NCBI GenBank assembly: GCA_023954195.1
Contig: JAMLIK010000001.1
Coordinates: forward strand, 992,001 to 1,056,000
Length of the DNA: 64,000 bases
Direction of reading: 5' to 3'
Source of the DNA: Xanthobacteraceae bacterium
Lineage (GTDB): Bacteria; Pseudomonadota; Alphaproteobacteria; Rhizobiales; Xanthobacteraceae
The position numbers and the translations under genes were made by a program. This document shows positions 25,645-37,111 of this stretch, piece by piece; position 1 is the stretch's first letter, and the number at the start of each line of letters is the position of its first letter. The notes under the pieces are model-generated. The model was given only the letters and a program-made list of their open reading frames with translations. It made no database searches and was not told where the DNA came from.

Positions 25645-27054
25645 TCATGCCTTCGGGGTGGCGGCCAGCGCCGCCAGGATGCGCGCCCACGAACGGATGC
25701 CTTTGCGGTAGCTCTTGAGGTCGTATTTCTCGTTCGGCGAATGGATGTTGTCGTCATCCAGGCCGAAGCCGACCAGCACGCTGTCGAGCCCGAGCACGCG
25801 CTTGAAATCGCCTACCACCGGTATCGAGCCGCCGGAGCCGATCAGTTGCGCCTCGCGGCCCCACTCCTCGGTCAGCGCCTGCTTCGCCGCCGCGAGCGGC
25901 TTCATGTTCCAGTCGAGCGACACCGCCGGCGAGCCGGAATGATCGATGAAGTCGGCGCGGCAGTCCTTCGGCAGCCGCGCCCTGACGAAATCGCGGAACG
26001 CGGCGCGGATTTTGTCCGGGTCCTGGCCGCCGACCAGTCGGAACGATACTTTCGCGGTGGCGTGCGAGGGGATCACGGTCTTCGAGCCCTCGGCGGTATA
26101 GCCGCCGAAGATGCCGTTGATATCGCAGGTCGGCCGCGAGAACACCTGCTCGATCAAAAGCCGGTCGATCTCGCCGGCGGGAAGCGACAGGCCGATCGGC
26201 TTGAGGAAGGATTCGGGCGTCAAATCGAGCGCCTTCCACTGCGCCAGGATATCGGGCGGCAGATCCTTCACCCCATCATAGAAACCGGGGATGGTGACGC
26301 GGCCGCTGTCGTCGTGCAGGGCGCCGAGAATGCGCGTCAGCACCCGGATCGGATTCTGCGCCGCGCCGCCGAACAGACCGGAATGCAGGTCGCGATCGGC
26401 GGCGGTGATCCGCACCTCGTCATAGACCAGACCGCGCAGCGCCGTGGTGATGGCCGGCGTATCCGGGTCCCACATGCTGGTGTCGCAGACCAGCGCGAAA
26501 TCGGCCTCAAGATCGTTGCGATTGATTTCAAGAAAGCCGACCAGATGCTTGGAGCCGACCTCCTCCTCGCCCTCGATCAGGAACGTGACATCGAGCGGCA
26601 GCGATCCGGTCACCGCGACCCAGGCCCGGCACGCCTCGACGAAAGTCATTAACTGGCCCTTGTCGTCCTGAGCGCCGCGCGCGACGATGATCTTGCGGCC
26701 ATCGGCGTGGTCGGCGACCACCGGCTCGAACGGCGGCGAGCGCCACAACTCGACCGGGTCCACCGGCTGCACGTCATAGTGCCCGTAGAACAGCACGTGC
26801 GGCCGCGCGCCGCCGGACTTGGCGCTGGGCCTTGCGACGATGGCGGGATGGCCGCCGGTCGGCCGCACCTTGGCGTCGAAGCCGAGCGAGGCGATGTCGG
26901 CGGCAAGATAATCGGCGGCGGCCTTGCAATCGCCGGCGAAAGCGGGGTCCGCCGAGATCGACTTGATCCGCAACAGCTTGAACAGCCGCTCAAGACTGCG
27001 ATCGAAATCCGCATCGATGCGATCGAGCACGGCGGTCAGTTGTGTCGTTGTCAT
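25645..27054 (-). CDS. M20 family dipeptidase
   Basis: A 469-residue zinc-dependent peptidase. Metal and catalytic residues are visible: His in YGHYDVQPVDP, Asp in ARGAQDDKGQ, the Glu pair in EGEEEVGS, Asp in VCDTSMWDPDTP and the late His in DDDNIHSPNEKYD. A lid/dimerisation domain lies between, including HSGLFGGAAQNP. The size and VELWRSPPFEP motif fit the carnosinase-like dipeptidase branch. The start at 27054 is weakly supported; an ATG 18 bases upstream is an alternative. It follows the HerA-like ATPase by 25 bases, so the two are probably co-transcribed. Confidence 0.9.
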   Translation of the reverse strand: MTTTQLTAVLDRIDADFDRSLERLFKLLRIKSISADPAFAGDCKAAADYLAADIASLGFDAKVRPTGGHPAIVARPSAKSGGARPHVLFYGHYDVQPVDPVELWRSPPFEPVVADHADGRKIIVARGAQDDKGQLMTFVEACRAWVAVTGSLPLDVTFLIEGEEEVGSKHLVGFLEINRNDLEADFALVCDTSMWDPDTPAITTALRGLVYDEVRITAADRDLHSGLFGGAAQNPIRVLTRILGALHDDSGRVTIPGFYDGVKDLPPDILAQWKALDLTPESFLKPIGLSLPAGEIDRLLIEQVFSRPTCDINGIFGGYTAEGSKTVIPSHATAKVSFRLVGGQDPDKIRAAFRDFVRARLPKDCRADFIDHSGSPAVSLDWNMKPLAAAKQALTEEWGREAQLIGSGGSIPVVGDFKRVLGLDSVLVGFGLDDDNIHSPNEKYDLKSYRKGIRSWARILAALAATPKA

Positions 27055-27079
27055 GGTCCGTTCGCCCTTCATCCACGCA

Positions 27080-28645
27080 TCAGCGCCGCAACAAGCCGCC
27101 GAGCGCACCGCGCACGATGGAGCGGCCGATCGAGCCGCCCATCGAACCGCCGAGCGCCTTGCCGATATCGGCGGCGACACCTCCGGCCACCTTGTTGGTA
27201 ACCGACCGCGTCACGTCGCGGGCGATCACCTGACCGGTGGAAAGCTTCTTGCCGCGCGGCGTATTGGTGCCGAAAATGCTGCCGACGATCGAGCCGATCT
27301 CGCCGAGGATGCCGCCGCCGGCGCCATCCGCCGGCGCCGCCGCGCCGGCGACGCGCTTCTGCAACAGCTCATAGGCCGATTCGGAATCGATCGCGGTGTC
27401 GTATCTGCCCTTGAACGGGCTGTTCGCCAGGATGGCCTTGCGCTCCTCCGGCGTCACCGGCCCGATCCGCGCCGACGGCGGCCGCACCAGCACCCGCTCC
27501 ACCACCGACGGCGTGCCCTTCTGTTCGAGGAACGACACCAGCGCCTCGCCGGTGCCGAGTTCGGTGATGACCTGCGCGGTGTTCAACTTCGGGTTGGGAC
27601 GGAATGTCTGCGCGGCGGCAGCGACGGCTTTCTGGTCGCGCGGCGTGAAGGCGCGGAGCGCGTGCTGCACGCGGTTGCCGAGTTGCGCCAGCACCTTGTC
27701 GGGCACGTCGATGGGGTTCTGGGTGACGAAATAGACGCCGACGCCCTTGGAGCGGATCAGCCGCACCACCTGCTCGATCTTCTCCATCAGCGCTTTCGGC
27801 GCGTCGTTGAACAACAGATGCGCCTCGTCGAAGAAGAACACCAGTTTCGGCTTGGGTGGATCACCCACTTCCGGAAGCTCCTCGAACAATTCCGACAGCA
27901 TCCACAGCAGAAACGTGGCGTAGAGCCGCGGGCTTTGCATCAGCTTGTCCGCGACCAGGATGTTGACGATGCCGCGGCCCTCGCGGTCGGTGCGCATGAA
28001 ATCCTTCAGTTGCAGCGCGGGCTCGCCGAAGAACTTGTCGCCGCCCTGATTTTCCAGCACCAGAAGCTGGCGCAGGATGCTGCCCACCGACTGTTTCGAG
28101 ACGTTGCCGTATTGCGTGGTGAGCTGCGCCGCGTTGTCGCCGACGAAACCGAGAATGGCGCGCAGGTCCTTCATGTCGAGCAAGAGCAGGCCCTGCTCGT
28201 CCGCGACGCGGAAGGCGATATTGAGAACGCCTTCCTGCACGTCGTTGAGGTCCATCATCCGCGACAGCAACAGCGGCCCCATCTCGGACACCGTCGCGCG
28301 AACCGGATGCCCCTGCTCGCCGAATACGTCCCAGAGCACCGTCGAGAACTGATCGGGCTGGAAATCGAGCCCGATCTCCTTGGCGCGCTTGAGGATGAAG
28401 TCCTTGCCCTCGCCGACCTCGGCGATCCCGGAAAGATCCCCCTTGATATCGGCGGCGAACACCGGGACTCCGGCGCGCGCAAAACCTTCCGCCATCACCT
28501 GCAAGGACACCGTCTTGCCGGTGCCCGTCGCGCCGGTCACGAGACCATGGCGATTGGCGAGCGCCAGCGTCAGCCACGCCGGCCGTTCGCCCTTGCCGAT
28601 AAAAATCGCATTGCTGGTGTCTGTCGTGGTGTCGGTCGTCGGCAT
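27080..28645 (-). CDS. HerA/YjgR-type (DUF853) P-loop ATPase
   Basis: A 521-residue ATPase of the HerA-FtsK class annotated as DUF853/YjgR. Walker A is GATGTGKT at residues 38-45 and Walker B is [50 protein letters not shown] is the typical sensor/arginine-finger region. The C-terminal ~90 residues are Gly-rich ([17 protein letters not shown]) with a terminal [15 protein letters not shown]. The family's cellular role is unclear; nucleic-acid translocation is likely. AAGGGGCC precedes the ATG. Confidence 0.9.
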   Translation of the reverse strand: MPTTDTTTDTSNAIFIGKGERPAWLTLALANRHGLVTGATGTGKTVSLQVMAEGFARAGVPVFAADIKGDLSGIAEVGEGKDFILKRAKEIGLDFQPDQFSTVLWDVFGEQGHPVRATVSEMGPLLLSRMMDLNDVQEGVLNIAFRVADEQGLLLLDMKDLRAILGFVGDNAAQLTTQYGNVSKQSVGSILRQLLVLENQGGDKFFGEPALQLKDFMRTDREGRGIVNILVADKLMQSPRLYATFLLWMLSELFEELPEVGDPPKPKLVFFFDEAHLLFNDAPKALMEKIEQVVRLIRSKGVGVYFVTQNPIDVPDKVLAQLGNRVQHALRAFTPRDQKAVAAAAQTFRPNPKLNTAQVITELGTGEALVSFLEQKGTPSVVERVLVRPPSARIGPVTPEERKAILANSPFKGRYDTAIDSESAYELLQKRVAGAAAPADGAGGGILGEIGSIVGSIFGTNTPRGKKLSTGQVIARDVTRSVTNKVAGGVAADIGKALGGSMGGSIGRSIVRGALGGLLRR

Positions 28646-28693
28646 CGCCTGGCCCCTTGGCACGCTCGGGTCGAGCGGCACTGCTATTCTAGA

Positions 28694-28756
28694 ACGTGAC
28701 CCCAAAAAGTGGAAACCGGTTTTCGCGTCGCGGCCGTTCGGGTCGGATAAGATCAC
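28694..28756. repeat. Dispersed element, family E (AAGTGGAAACCGGTTTTCG type)
   Basis: GTGACCCCAAAAAGTGGAAA with CCGGTTTTCG, followed by GTCGGATAAGATCAC, matches a short element often repeated in Rhizobiales intergenic DNA. Here an extra insert of about 16 bases separates the two parts. Only one copy was seen in this window. Confidence 0.5.
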
Positions 28757-29327
28757 TCTCAAACAAAAGGAAGCGCGACCGGCCTGTCTCAAACACGGCT
28801 GGACCAGATCCTAGCGCATGTCACAGGCGTGGTGGAACAGGCGACGTTAGAAAAGACGACAAGTCGACGCGACAAAATGTCGGAGTCGGAAATTGCAATC
28901 CATTGATTGCGATCCCAATCCATTGCGATCCATTTGCATCAATACTCAAAATATCCGCGCTGCGGGGAACTTTGAACTTGCACCAACGTTTGCGGATGGA
29001 TTACTGCAAAGCTCCTTTTGCGATTGCCGCGAACCCGCAAACTCGGCCTCCGCGCTGCTTGTGTTTCCCGTTGCAAAAGCCCACAATGAACCGGCACAGT
29101 AACAGGCTGACAATCCAGATCGGCTGAGGCGGGGCGTATGAGTCAATATGGTTTGAGCGTGACGGCGCGGGCAGCGCACGGCGCTGGGGGCGCAGGCCGT
29201 CACTCACCTCACTTCTCACCGCAAAACCACTTCCATGTTGCGAGCGCGTTCCGCGCGCGAGCATTCTGACGCGCTTCGTTCGGCTTCACGCCGTTCTTCC
29301 AAGCACCTTACTTCGCTGCCGGGCATC
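28757..29327. other. Gene-poor, AT-richer intergenic region
   Basis: About 570 bases with no convincing gene. ATTGCGATCC-like words recur around 28900-28935 (ATTGCGATCCCAATCCATTG, then CGATCCATTTG). Base composition is clearly lower in GC than either side. The short frames here lack ribosome-binding sites and family features. It may hold the promoter of the DUF4332 gene. Confidence 0.5.
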
Positions 29328-29735
29328 ATGACATATCCGATTTCCAACATTGACGGCATGACAGCCTTTGCCGCGTCGAAACTCAAAGCGGCAGGCATCC
29401 GCACGACGGAAGCACTGCTGGAGGCGGCGCGAACCGCCAAGGGACGCAAGGCACTGGCGGCTAAAACCAACTTCACCGAGCAGCAACTGCTCGAATGGGC
29501 CAACATCGCCGACTGCATGCGCATTCCCGGCATGGGCAAGGCGAAGGCCGAGTTGCTGCGCGCCGCCGGCGTCACCACCGTCCGCGAATTCACCCACCGC
29601 AATCCGGCCCGCCTGGCGCAGGCGATGAAGGAAGCCAACGGCAAGCGGAAGCTGGTGCGGGTGCTGCCCTCGGAGAAGTCGATCGGGCAATTGATCGAAC
29701 AGGCCCGCAAGCTGCCGCTCAAGATCAGCTACTGA
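29328..29735 (+). CDS. DUF4332 helix-hairpin-helix protein
   Basis: A 135-residue protein of the DUF4332 family. It has two helix-hairpin-helix-like units: one around LLEWANIADCMRIPGMGKAKAELLRAAGVTTVREFTH, where IPGMGKAKAELL is the classic HhH hairpin, and an earlier AFAASKLKAAGIRTTEALLEAA. Such domains usually bind DNA without sequence specificity. ATG at 29328 (MTYPISNIDG) fits the family; the upstream in-frame extension has no protein-like pattern. It precedes folP by 28 bases. Confidence 0.85.
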   Translation: MTYPISNIDGMTAFAASKLKAAGIRTTEALLEAARTAKGRKALAAKTNFTEQQLLEWANIADCMRIPGMGKAKAELLRAAGVTTVREFTHRNPARLAQAMKEANGKRKLVRVLPSEKSIGQLIEQARKLPLKISY

Positions 29736-29763
29736 GACCCCGCGCCGTCTAAAATACAATAGA

Positions 29764-30654
29764 ATGGACATTGACAGCGGAGCCGGAACCGCGCAAAGCG
29801 GGCGCATGATTTCGACGGTTTTCCGCGCAGCGCTCCCGACCGGACACAGGCTCCTGGACGCGCTGTTGTCTGGTCCTCATCCGGCCGTGATGGGTGTGCT
29901 CAACGTCACCCCGGATTCATTTTCCGACGCCGGCCAGTTTCTCGAACCGCAGCATGCCTTCAGGCAGGCGCGACGCATGATCGCCGAGGGCGCCGACATC
30001 ATCGACGTCGGCGCGGAATCGACCCGTCCCTACGGCGCGACCGCGATTTCCGCCGACGAGGAAATGCGGCGGCTGAAGCCGGTGCTGCCGGAAATCATCG
30101 CGCTCGGCGTCCCGGTTTCCATCGACAGCATGAAGGCCGAGGTCACCGACTGGGCGTTGCGCATCGGCGCAGCGATCGCCAACGACGTCTGGGGGCTGCA
30201 ACGCGATCCGGACATGGCGCGCGTCGTCGCCGGGCACCACGCGCCCGTCGTGGTCATGCACAATCGCGAGCGCGCCGATCCGAACATCGACATCATGCAG
30301 GATATCGCGGCGTTCTTCACCCGCTCGCTGGCCATCGCCGAGCGCGCCGGAATCGCCAGGGACAACATCGTGCTCGATCCGGGCATCGGCTTCGGCAAGA
30401 CCCACGACCAGAGCATGACGGTGCTGGCGCGGCAGCACGAACTGACGGCGTTCGGATTGCCGCTCCTGATCGGCGCCTCGCGCAAGCGCTTCATCGACAC
30501 CGTCACGCCGTCGAAGCCGCAGGAGCGGCTCGGCGGCTCCATCGCGGCCCATCTGCTGGCGGTGGAAGGCGGCGCGCGCATCGTCCGCGCCCACGATGTC
30601 GCGGAAACCGTGCAGGCGCTGCGTGTGATGGCAGCCATCAAGGACAAGCGATGA
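29764..30654 (+). CDS. folP: Dihydropteroate synthase
   Basis: A 296-residue enzyme joining 6-hydroxymethyl-dihydropterin diphosphate to p-aminobenzoate in folate synthesis, the sulfonamide target. Signature segments are VMGVLNVTPDSFSDAGQF, DIIDVGAESTRPYGA, VSIDSMKAEV, NDVWGLQRDPDMA, VLDPGIGFGKT and LIGASRKRFI. The start could be 29764 or the ATG at 29806; the first ~30 residues are not conserved-looking. Its TGA overlaps folB (ATGA), giving a folP-folB-folK operon. Confidence 0.95.
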   Translation: MDIDSGAGTAQSGRMISTVFRAALPTGHRLLDALLSGPHPAVMGVLNVTPDSFSDAGQFLEPQHAFRQARRMIAEGADIIDVGAESTRPYGATAISADEEMRRLKPVLPEIIALGVPVSIDSMKAEVTDWALRIGAAIANDVWGLQRDPDMARVVAGHHAPVVVMHNRERADPNIDIMQDIAAFFTRSLAIAERAGIARDNIVLDPGIGFGKTHDQSMTVLARQHELTAFGLPLLIGASRKRFIDTVTPSKPQERLGGSIAAHLLAVEGGARIVRAHDVAETVQALRVMAAIKDKR

Positions 30655-31013
30655 GCGACACCATCTTCATCCGCGGCCTGGTGATGCACGCGCGCCACGG
30701 CGTCATGATCCACGAAACCGAAGTGGGCCAGCGCTTCGTCATCGATCTCGACCTCACCGCCGACCTGTCCGAATCCTCGCGCACCGATCGCCTCGCGGAC
30801 ACCGTGTCCTATTCCGACGTCGTCGCCTGCGCCAGCGCGGCGTTCAAGGACACCAACTACAAGCTGCTCGAACGCGCGGCCGGCGCGGTCGCGGAAGCCA
30901 TCCTGGCGGCATTCCCGCGCATCAGCTCGGTCAGGGTCACGGTTCACAAGCCGCATGCGCCGATCGCCGCGATCTTCGACGACGTCGGCGTCATCCTGAC
31001 GCGCGGCCGGTAG
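30651..31013 (+). CDS. folB: Dihydroneopterin aldolase
   Basis: A 120-residue cytoplasmic enzyme cleaving 7,8-dihydroneopterin to 6-hydroxymethyl-dihydropterin. Typical features are IFIRGLVMHARHGVMIHETEVGQRF, with Glu at the pterin pocket, DTVSYSDVVACASAAF, YKLLERAAGAVAEAIL and VRVTVHKPHAPI. It overlaps folP by four bases and precedes folK by five, so all three enzymes of the pterin branch are translated in sequence. Length is normal for the family. Confidence 0.95.
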   Translation: MSDTIFIRGLVMHARHGVMIHETEVGQRFVIDLDLTADLSESSRTDRLADTVSYSDVVACASAAFKDTNYKLLERAAGAVAEAILAAFPRISSVRVTVHKPHAPIAAIFDDVGVILTRGR

Positions 31014-31018
31014 CGCCC

Positions 31019-31510
31019 ATGGGCGATGCCTTGATCGCGCTGGGCGGCAATGTCGGCGAGGTCCGCGCGACGTTTCGCAAAGCGACCACCAACATTCTCG
31101 GCATGGCGCAGGCGACGCTGCTGGCGCGCTCGTCCGACTATCGCACGCCGCCATGGGGCGGGCTGGCGCAAGAGCCTTTCATCAACGCCTGCATCGAAGT
31201 CGAAACTGGCCTCGACCCGCATGCGCTCCTGTTCACGCTCCACAAGATCGAGAAGCGGTTCGGCCGCGACCGCGCCAACGAGCAGCGCTGGGGCCCGCGC
31301 ACGCTCGATCTCGATCTGCTGGCCTATGACGACGCCGTCATCCGCCAGCCGGACCTGACGCTGCCGCATCCGCGGCTGTTCGAGCGTGCCTTCGTGCTGG
31401 TGCCCCTCAACGAAATCGCGCCGGATCGGGTGATTGCCGGGCGATCGGTCAAGGCGGTGCTGGCCGGACTTTCAACCGAGGGAATCGAGCGGCTGCCCGA
31501 CGCTGATTGA
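31019..31510 (+). CDS. folK: 2-amino-4-hydroxy-6-hydroxymethyldihydropteridine diphosphokinase
   Basis: A 163-residue kinase that activates the pterin for FolP. ALIALGGNVGEV, SSDYRTPPWGG, FINACIEVETGLDPHALL, the signature RWGPRTLDLDLLAYDD and LPHPRLFERAFVLVPL are all present, with the catalytic Asp pair in DLDLL. It is the last gene of folP-folB-folK. About 115 bases separate it from mutA. Confidence 0.95.
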   Translation: MGDALIALGGNVGEVRATFRKATTNILGMAQATLLARSSDYRTPPWGGLAQEPFINACIEVETGLDPHALLFTLHKIEKRFGRDRANEQRWGPRTLDLDLLAYDDAVIRQPDLTLPHPRLFERAFVLVPLNEIAPDRVIAGRSVKAVLAGLSTEGIERLPDAD

Positions 31511-31626
31511 CCGGCTTCCGGCGGGACGGGATTCTTGCGGCAACACCGTGGCAGGTTGCGGCGGCACCGGCGGCATGGCAATTTCAGCCCGAAAACAGAT
31601 CCCGGCCTCAGGGAGCACCCTGCCGA

Positions 31627-33491
31627 ATGTCCGCAACCACCGACGAACTGACGCTGGCGGCCGAATTTCCGCCCGCGAGCTATGACGACTGGCGCAAGCT
31701 GGTCGATGGCGTCCTCAAGGACGCGCCCTTCGACCGGCTGGTCGGCAAGACCGCCGACGGCTTGCGCATCGACCCGATCTATCCGCGCGCGCAAGGCTGC
31801 GCGCCGGTGATCGGCCGCGCTTTGGCCGCGCCATGGCAGGTCATGCAGCGGATCGATCACGCCGACCCGACGCTCGCCAACAAACAAGCGCTGGAGGATC
31901 TGGCGGGCGGCGCCAGCGGATTGACGCTGGTGTTCGCCGGCAGCCCGGCCGCGCGCGGCTTCGGCCTGCCGCCGACCCGCGAGGCGCTGACGCGGGCGCT
32001 GGACGGCGTCTATCTCGAAGCCGACATCGCGCTCGCCCTGGAAATCAGTCCGCAGGGCCTCGACATCGGCGATCACCTCGCAGCCTTGCTTGAGGCGCGC
32101 AAGATCGCGCCGAGCACCGTCGATGTCCGCTTCGGCTTCGATCCGATCGGCGGCGCGGCCGCGCGGGGCGGCTTTGCCGCCGACTGGTCTGCGAAGGCCC
32201 CACGTTTCGGGGCGAAGATCGCCAAGCTGAAGGCGCAGGGCTTTCGCAGGCCCTTCGCTTGCGCCGACGGACGGCTGATCCATGACGCCGGCGGCTCGGA
32301 AGCGCAGGAGCTGGCCTTCGTGCTGGCCACCGGCGTCGCCTATCTGCGCGCGCTGGAGCAAGCCGGGCTGTCGCTGGAGCAGGCGCGCGACGTCATCGAA
32401 GCTCGGCTTTCGGCCGACGCCGACCAGTTCCTGACCATGGCCAAGTTCCGGGCGCTGCGGCTGTTGTGGGCGCGCGTCGAAGACGCCTGCGGGCTTGCGC
32501 CCAAGCCGCTGTTCGTCACCGGCGAAACCGCGTGGCGGATGCTGACGCGGCGCGACAGCGACGTCAACATGCTGCGCGCCACCATCGCCACCTTCGCCGC
32601 CGGGCTCGGCGGGGCCAACGCCGTCAGCGTGCTGCCGCATTCGCTGGCGGTCGGGCTGCCGGACGCCTTCGCCCGCCGCGTCGCCCGCAACACCCAGCTC
32701 ATCCTGCTGGAGGAATCCAACCTCGCCAGGGTCGCCGATCCGGCGGCGGGCTCGGGCGGCATCGAAACCCTGACGCGGCAGTTGTGCGACAGCGCGTGGG
32801 CGCTGTTCCAGGAGATCGAAAAGGCCGGCGGCGCTTTCGCGGCTTTGCAGGCGGGCCTGATCCAGAGCCAGGTCGCGACGGTGCGTGAGGCCCGCGCGGG
32901 CGATATTGCCCGGCGCAAGGCGGTGGTCACCGGCGTCAGCGAGTTTCCCAACCTGCGGGAGGCGACCCCCGCAGTGCTGGCTCCGGCGGCCGCGCCGATG
33001 CCGCACGCGAAGGAAGCGATCAGCTTCGAGGCGCTTCAGCCGCTCCGGCTCGCCGCGCCGTTCGAGGCGCTGCGCGACCGCTCCGACGCCATCCTGGAAA
33101 AAGCCGGCAAGCGGCCGCAGGTCTTCCTCGCCAATCTCGGCAGGCCGTCGGACTTCACCGCGCGGACCACCTTCGCGAAAAGCCTGTTCGAGGCCGGCGG
33201 CATCGAGGCCGTCGACGGCGACGGCGGCACCGATCCCACCGCCCTCGCCGACGCCTTCAAGGCGTCCGGCGCGCGGCTCGCCTGCATCTGCTCGTCGGAC
33301 GCGGTCTACGCCGACCACGCCGCGGCAGCGGCCAAAGCCCTTCACGACGCCGGCTGCGCGCATATCTATCTGGCAGGCCGTCCCGGCGACAGGGAAACCG
33401 AGTTCCGCGCCTCGGGAATCGCGGATTTCGCTTTCGCCGGCGGCAACGCGCTGGCGATGCTGCAAGCCGCCTATGCTAATATGGTGACGCC

Positions 33492-33495
<4 letters not shown>
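31627..33495 (+). CDS. mutA: Methylmalonyl-CoA mutase small (beta) subunit
   Basis: The 622-residue non-catalytic partner of MutB in the heterodimeric, B12-dependent interconversion of succinyl-CoA and methylmalonyl-CoA. The TIM-barrel part includes [24 protein letters not shown] and [15 protein letters not shown]. The C-terminal cobalamin-domain fold ([27 protein letters not shown]) lacks the DxHxxG cobalt ligand, as is normal for this subunit. ATG at 31627 is chosen (GGGAG upstream); an ORF open from 31507 has no family-like N-terminus. It overlaps mutB by ATGA. Confidence 0.93.
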
Positions 33496-35648
<2,153 letters not shown>

Positions 35649-35686
35649 CCGCGAGCTTGCATTGAACCGTGAACAAGGCAGCTTCG

Positions 35687-35983
35687 ATGACGCGAGACGA
35701 GATAATCCAAACGATCCGTGAAAATGCTCATGCCATTCAAGCCGAGGGCGTGAGCAAGCTTGCCCTTTTCGGATCACGCGTGCGAGGAGACAATCGCCCG
35801 GACAGCGATCTTGACGTACTTGTCGAAGTTCCACCCGACGCGTCGTTTTCAATTCTCAACCTGATCGGCGTCGAACACATCATTCATGACGCGACGGGCT
35901 TACATACGCAAGCGACGATGCGCCGGTCGCTTCCACCGCGTTTCGCGGAGAGAATCGCTGACGACATCGTTGAGGTTTTCTGA
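35687..35983 (+). CDS. MntA-type nucleotidyltransferase (antitoxin of a HEPN/MNT pair)
   Basis: A 98-residue minimal nucleotidyltransferase. The active-site signature GS-x10-DxD is complete (Gly29-Ser30, Asp41 and Asp43 in PDSDLDV). Known MNT antitoxins silence their HEPN partner by AMPylating it. ATG at 35687 is preferred over a GTG 18 bases upstream. The HEPN gene starts one base after its stop. Both genes are more A/T-rich than the mut genes around them, suggesting they were gained as a module. Confidence 0.88.
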   Translation: MTRDEIIQTIRENAHAIQAEGVSKLALFGSRVRGDNRPDSDLDVLVEVPPDASFSILNLIGVEHIIHDATGLHTQATMRRSLPPRFAERIADDIVEVF

Positions 35984-35984
35984 C

Positions 35985-36329
35985 GTGCGGCCAACCGTTG
36001 TCGAACGCCTTGCCCACATCGATGAGGCAATCGATAATATTCGAAACATATTGGCAGGGCGGACGCGCGTATCTTTCGACGACGATGCGATACTGCGATT
36101 AGCTGTCGAGCGATTACTTGAAATCATCAGCGAAGCATCGCGGCATATTCCGCCAGACATGAAGGCGAAGGAGCGCACCATCAACTGGCGCAGGATGGCT
36201 GACCTCGGCAATTGGCTTCGTCATGCCTATCATCGAACGGATGCGGGAATTCTGTGGGATATGGTTCAAAACGATCTTGAGCCTCTCAAGATGTTCGTTG
36301 GGCAAATGATCAAAGGGCCGAATCATTGA
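35985..36329 (+). CDS. HEPN-domain (DUF86) protein, probable toxin of the MNT pair
   Basis: A 114-residue helical HEPN protein starting at GTG 35985, immediately after the MNT stop. The characteristic helix is INWRRMADLGNWLRHAYHRTD. The usual RNase motif Rx4-6H is altered: Gly75 stands where Arg is expected, five residues before His80, while the HxY tyrosine (Tyr82), the AMPylation target in studied systems, is kept. Toxic RNase activity may therefore be reduced or use neighbouring Arg79. The stop overlaps the next gene by a few bases. Confidence 0.85.
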   Translation: MRPTVVERLAHIDEAIDNIRNILAGRTRVSFDDDAILRLAVERLLEIISEASRHIPPDMKAKERTINWRRMADLGNWLRHAYHRTDAGILWDMVQNDLEPLKMFVGQMIKGPNH

Positions 36330-37111
36330 TTGCTTCAGATCGCGTGGCGATATCCGTCGCGTTGCTGCTCGGTTTGTCATTGCCGTCATCCGCCCTCGCT
36401 GCCGAGCCGAAACCCGACGCGGCGGTGAAGACCGACTATGTCGACGCCAGCGTGACGCTCGACGCCGCGATCAAAGGCAACGCCGCGCTGGCGGCCAATC
36501 TGCTCGCCGAGGCCAAGCGCTGGATCGAGAGCAACCGCGCCGAGGCGGCGACTGCGTTCAAGGCCGAGCCGGAGCTGTTCCGCGACGGCCGCGGCTGGAC
36601 GTTCGAGCGCAATTACCGCCAGACCTCGATCGTCGGGGGGCGCTATGTCAGCATCGTCCGCACCGATTACCTCAACACCGGCGGCGCGCATCCCAATACC
36701 GACATCAACACCATTCTGTGGGATGACAGCGCTAAAAAGCAGATCAGCATTCGCCCGTTCTTCAAGGAAACCGCCGATAACGGAGCGACGCTGAAGGCGC
36801 TGCGCGCAGCCGCCATCGCCGCCGTCGCGGCCGAGAAGAAGAAGCGCGGCGCCTATGACATCGGCGACTGGCGGCAGGGCATCGAGCCAAAACTGTTGCG
36901 GATCGGCGCGATATCGCTGGCGTCCTCCACCATGGCCGGCAAAAGCGCCGGCCTCGATTTTCATTATCCGCCCTATGCGGCCGGCGCCTATGTCGAAGGC
37001 AGCTATGTCGTGTTCGTGCCGTGGCGCAGCTTCAAGACGCGCCTCTCGCCGCAGGGCGCGGCGATCTTCGCGGGCGAGCGGCCGCCCGAAGCCAAAGCCG
37101 ACAGCAAATGA
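36326..37111 (+). CDS. Secreted RsiV/DUF3298-like protein
   Basis: A 261-residue exported protein with signal peptide ([20 protein letters not shown]). The C-terminal domain follows the DUF4163-DUF3298 (RsiV/PdaC-like) pattern: [28 protein letters not shown] and a terminal [20 protein letters not shown]. The start is uncertain: TTG at 36326 overlaps the HEPN stop, and GTG at 36344 gives a better signal peptide. Its TGA overlaps the meaB ATG. The ligand, if any, is unknown; related domains bind lysozyme or peptidoglycan. Confidence 0.82.
   Translation: MIASDRVAISVALLLGLSLPSSALAAEPKPDAAVKTDYVDASVTLDAAIKGNAALAANLLAEAKRWIESNRAEAATAFKAEPELFRDGRGWTFERNYRQTSIVGGRYVSIVRTDYLNTGGAHPNTDINTILWDDSAKKQISIRPFFKETADNGATLKALRAAAIAAVAAEKKKRGAYDIGDWRQGIEPKLLRIGAISLASSTMAGKSAGLDFHYPPYAAGAYVEGSYVVFVPWRSFKTRLSPQGAAIFAGERPPEAKADSK

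Noticed and set aside
28893-29102. Short plus-strand frame in the AT-rich gap before the DUF4332 gene
   Set aside because: No ribosome-binding site, no recognisable domain, and overlapping frames on both strands look equally random.
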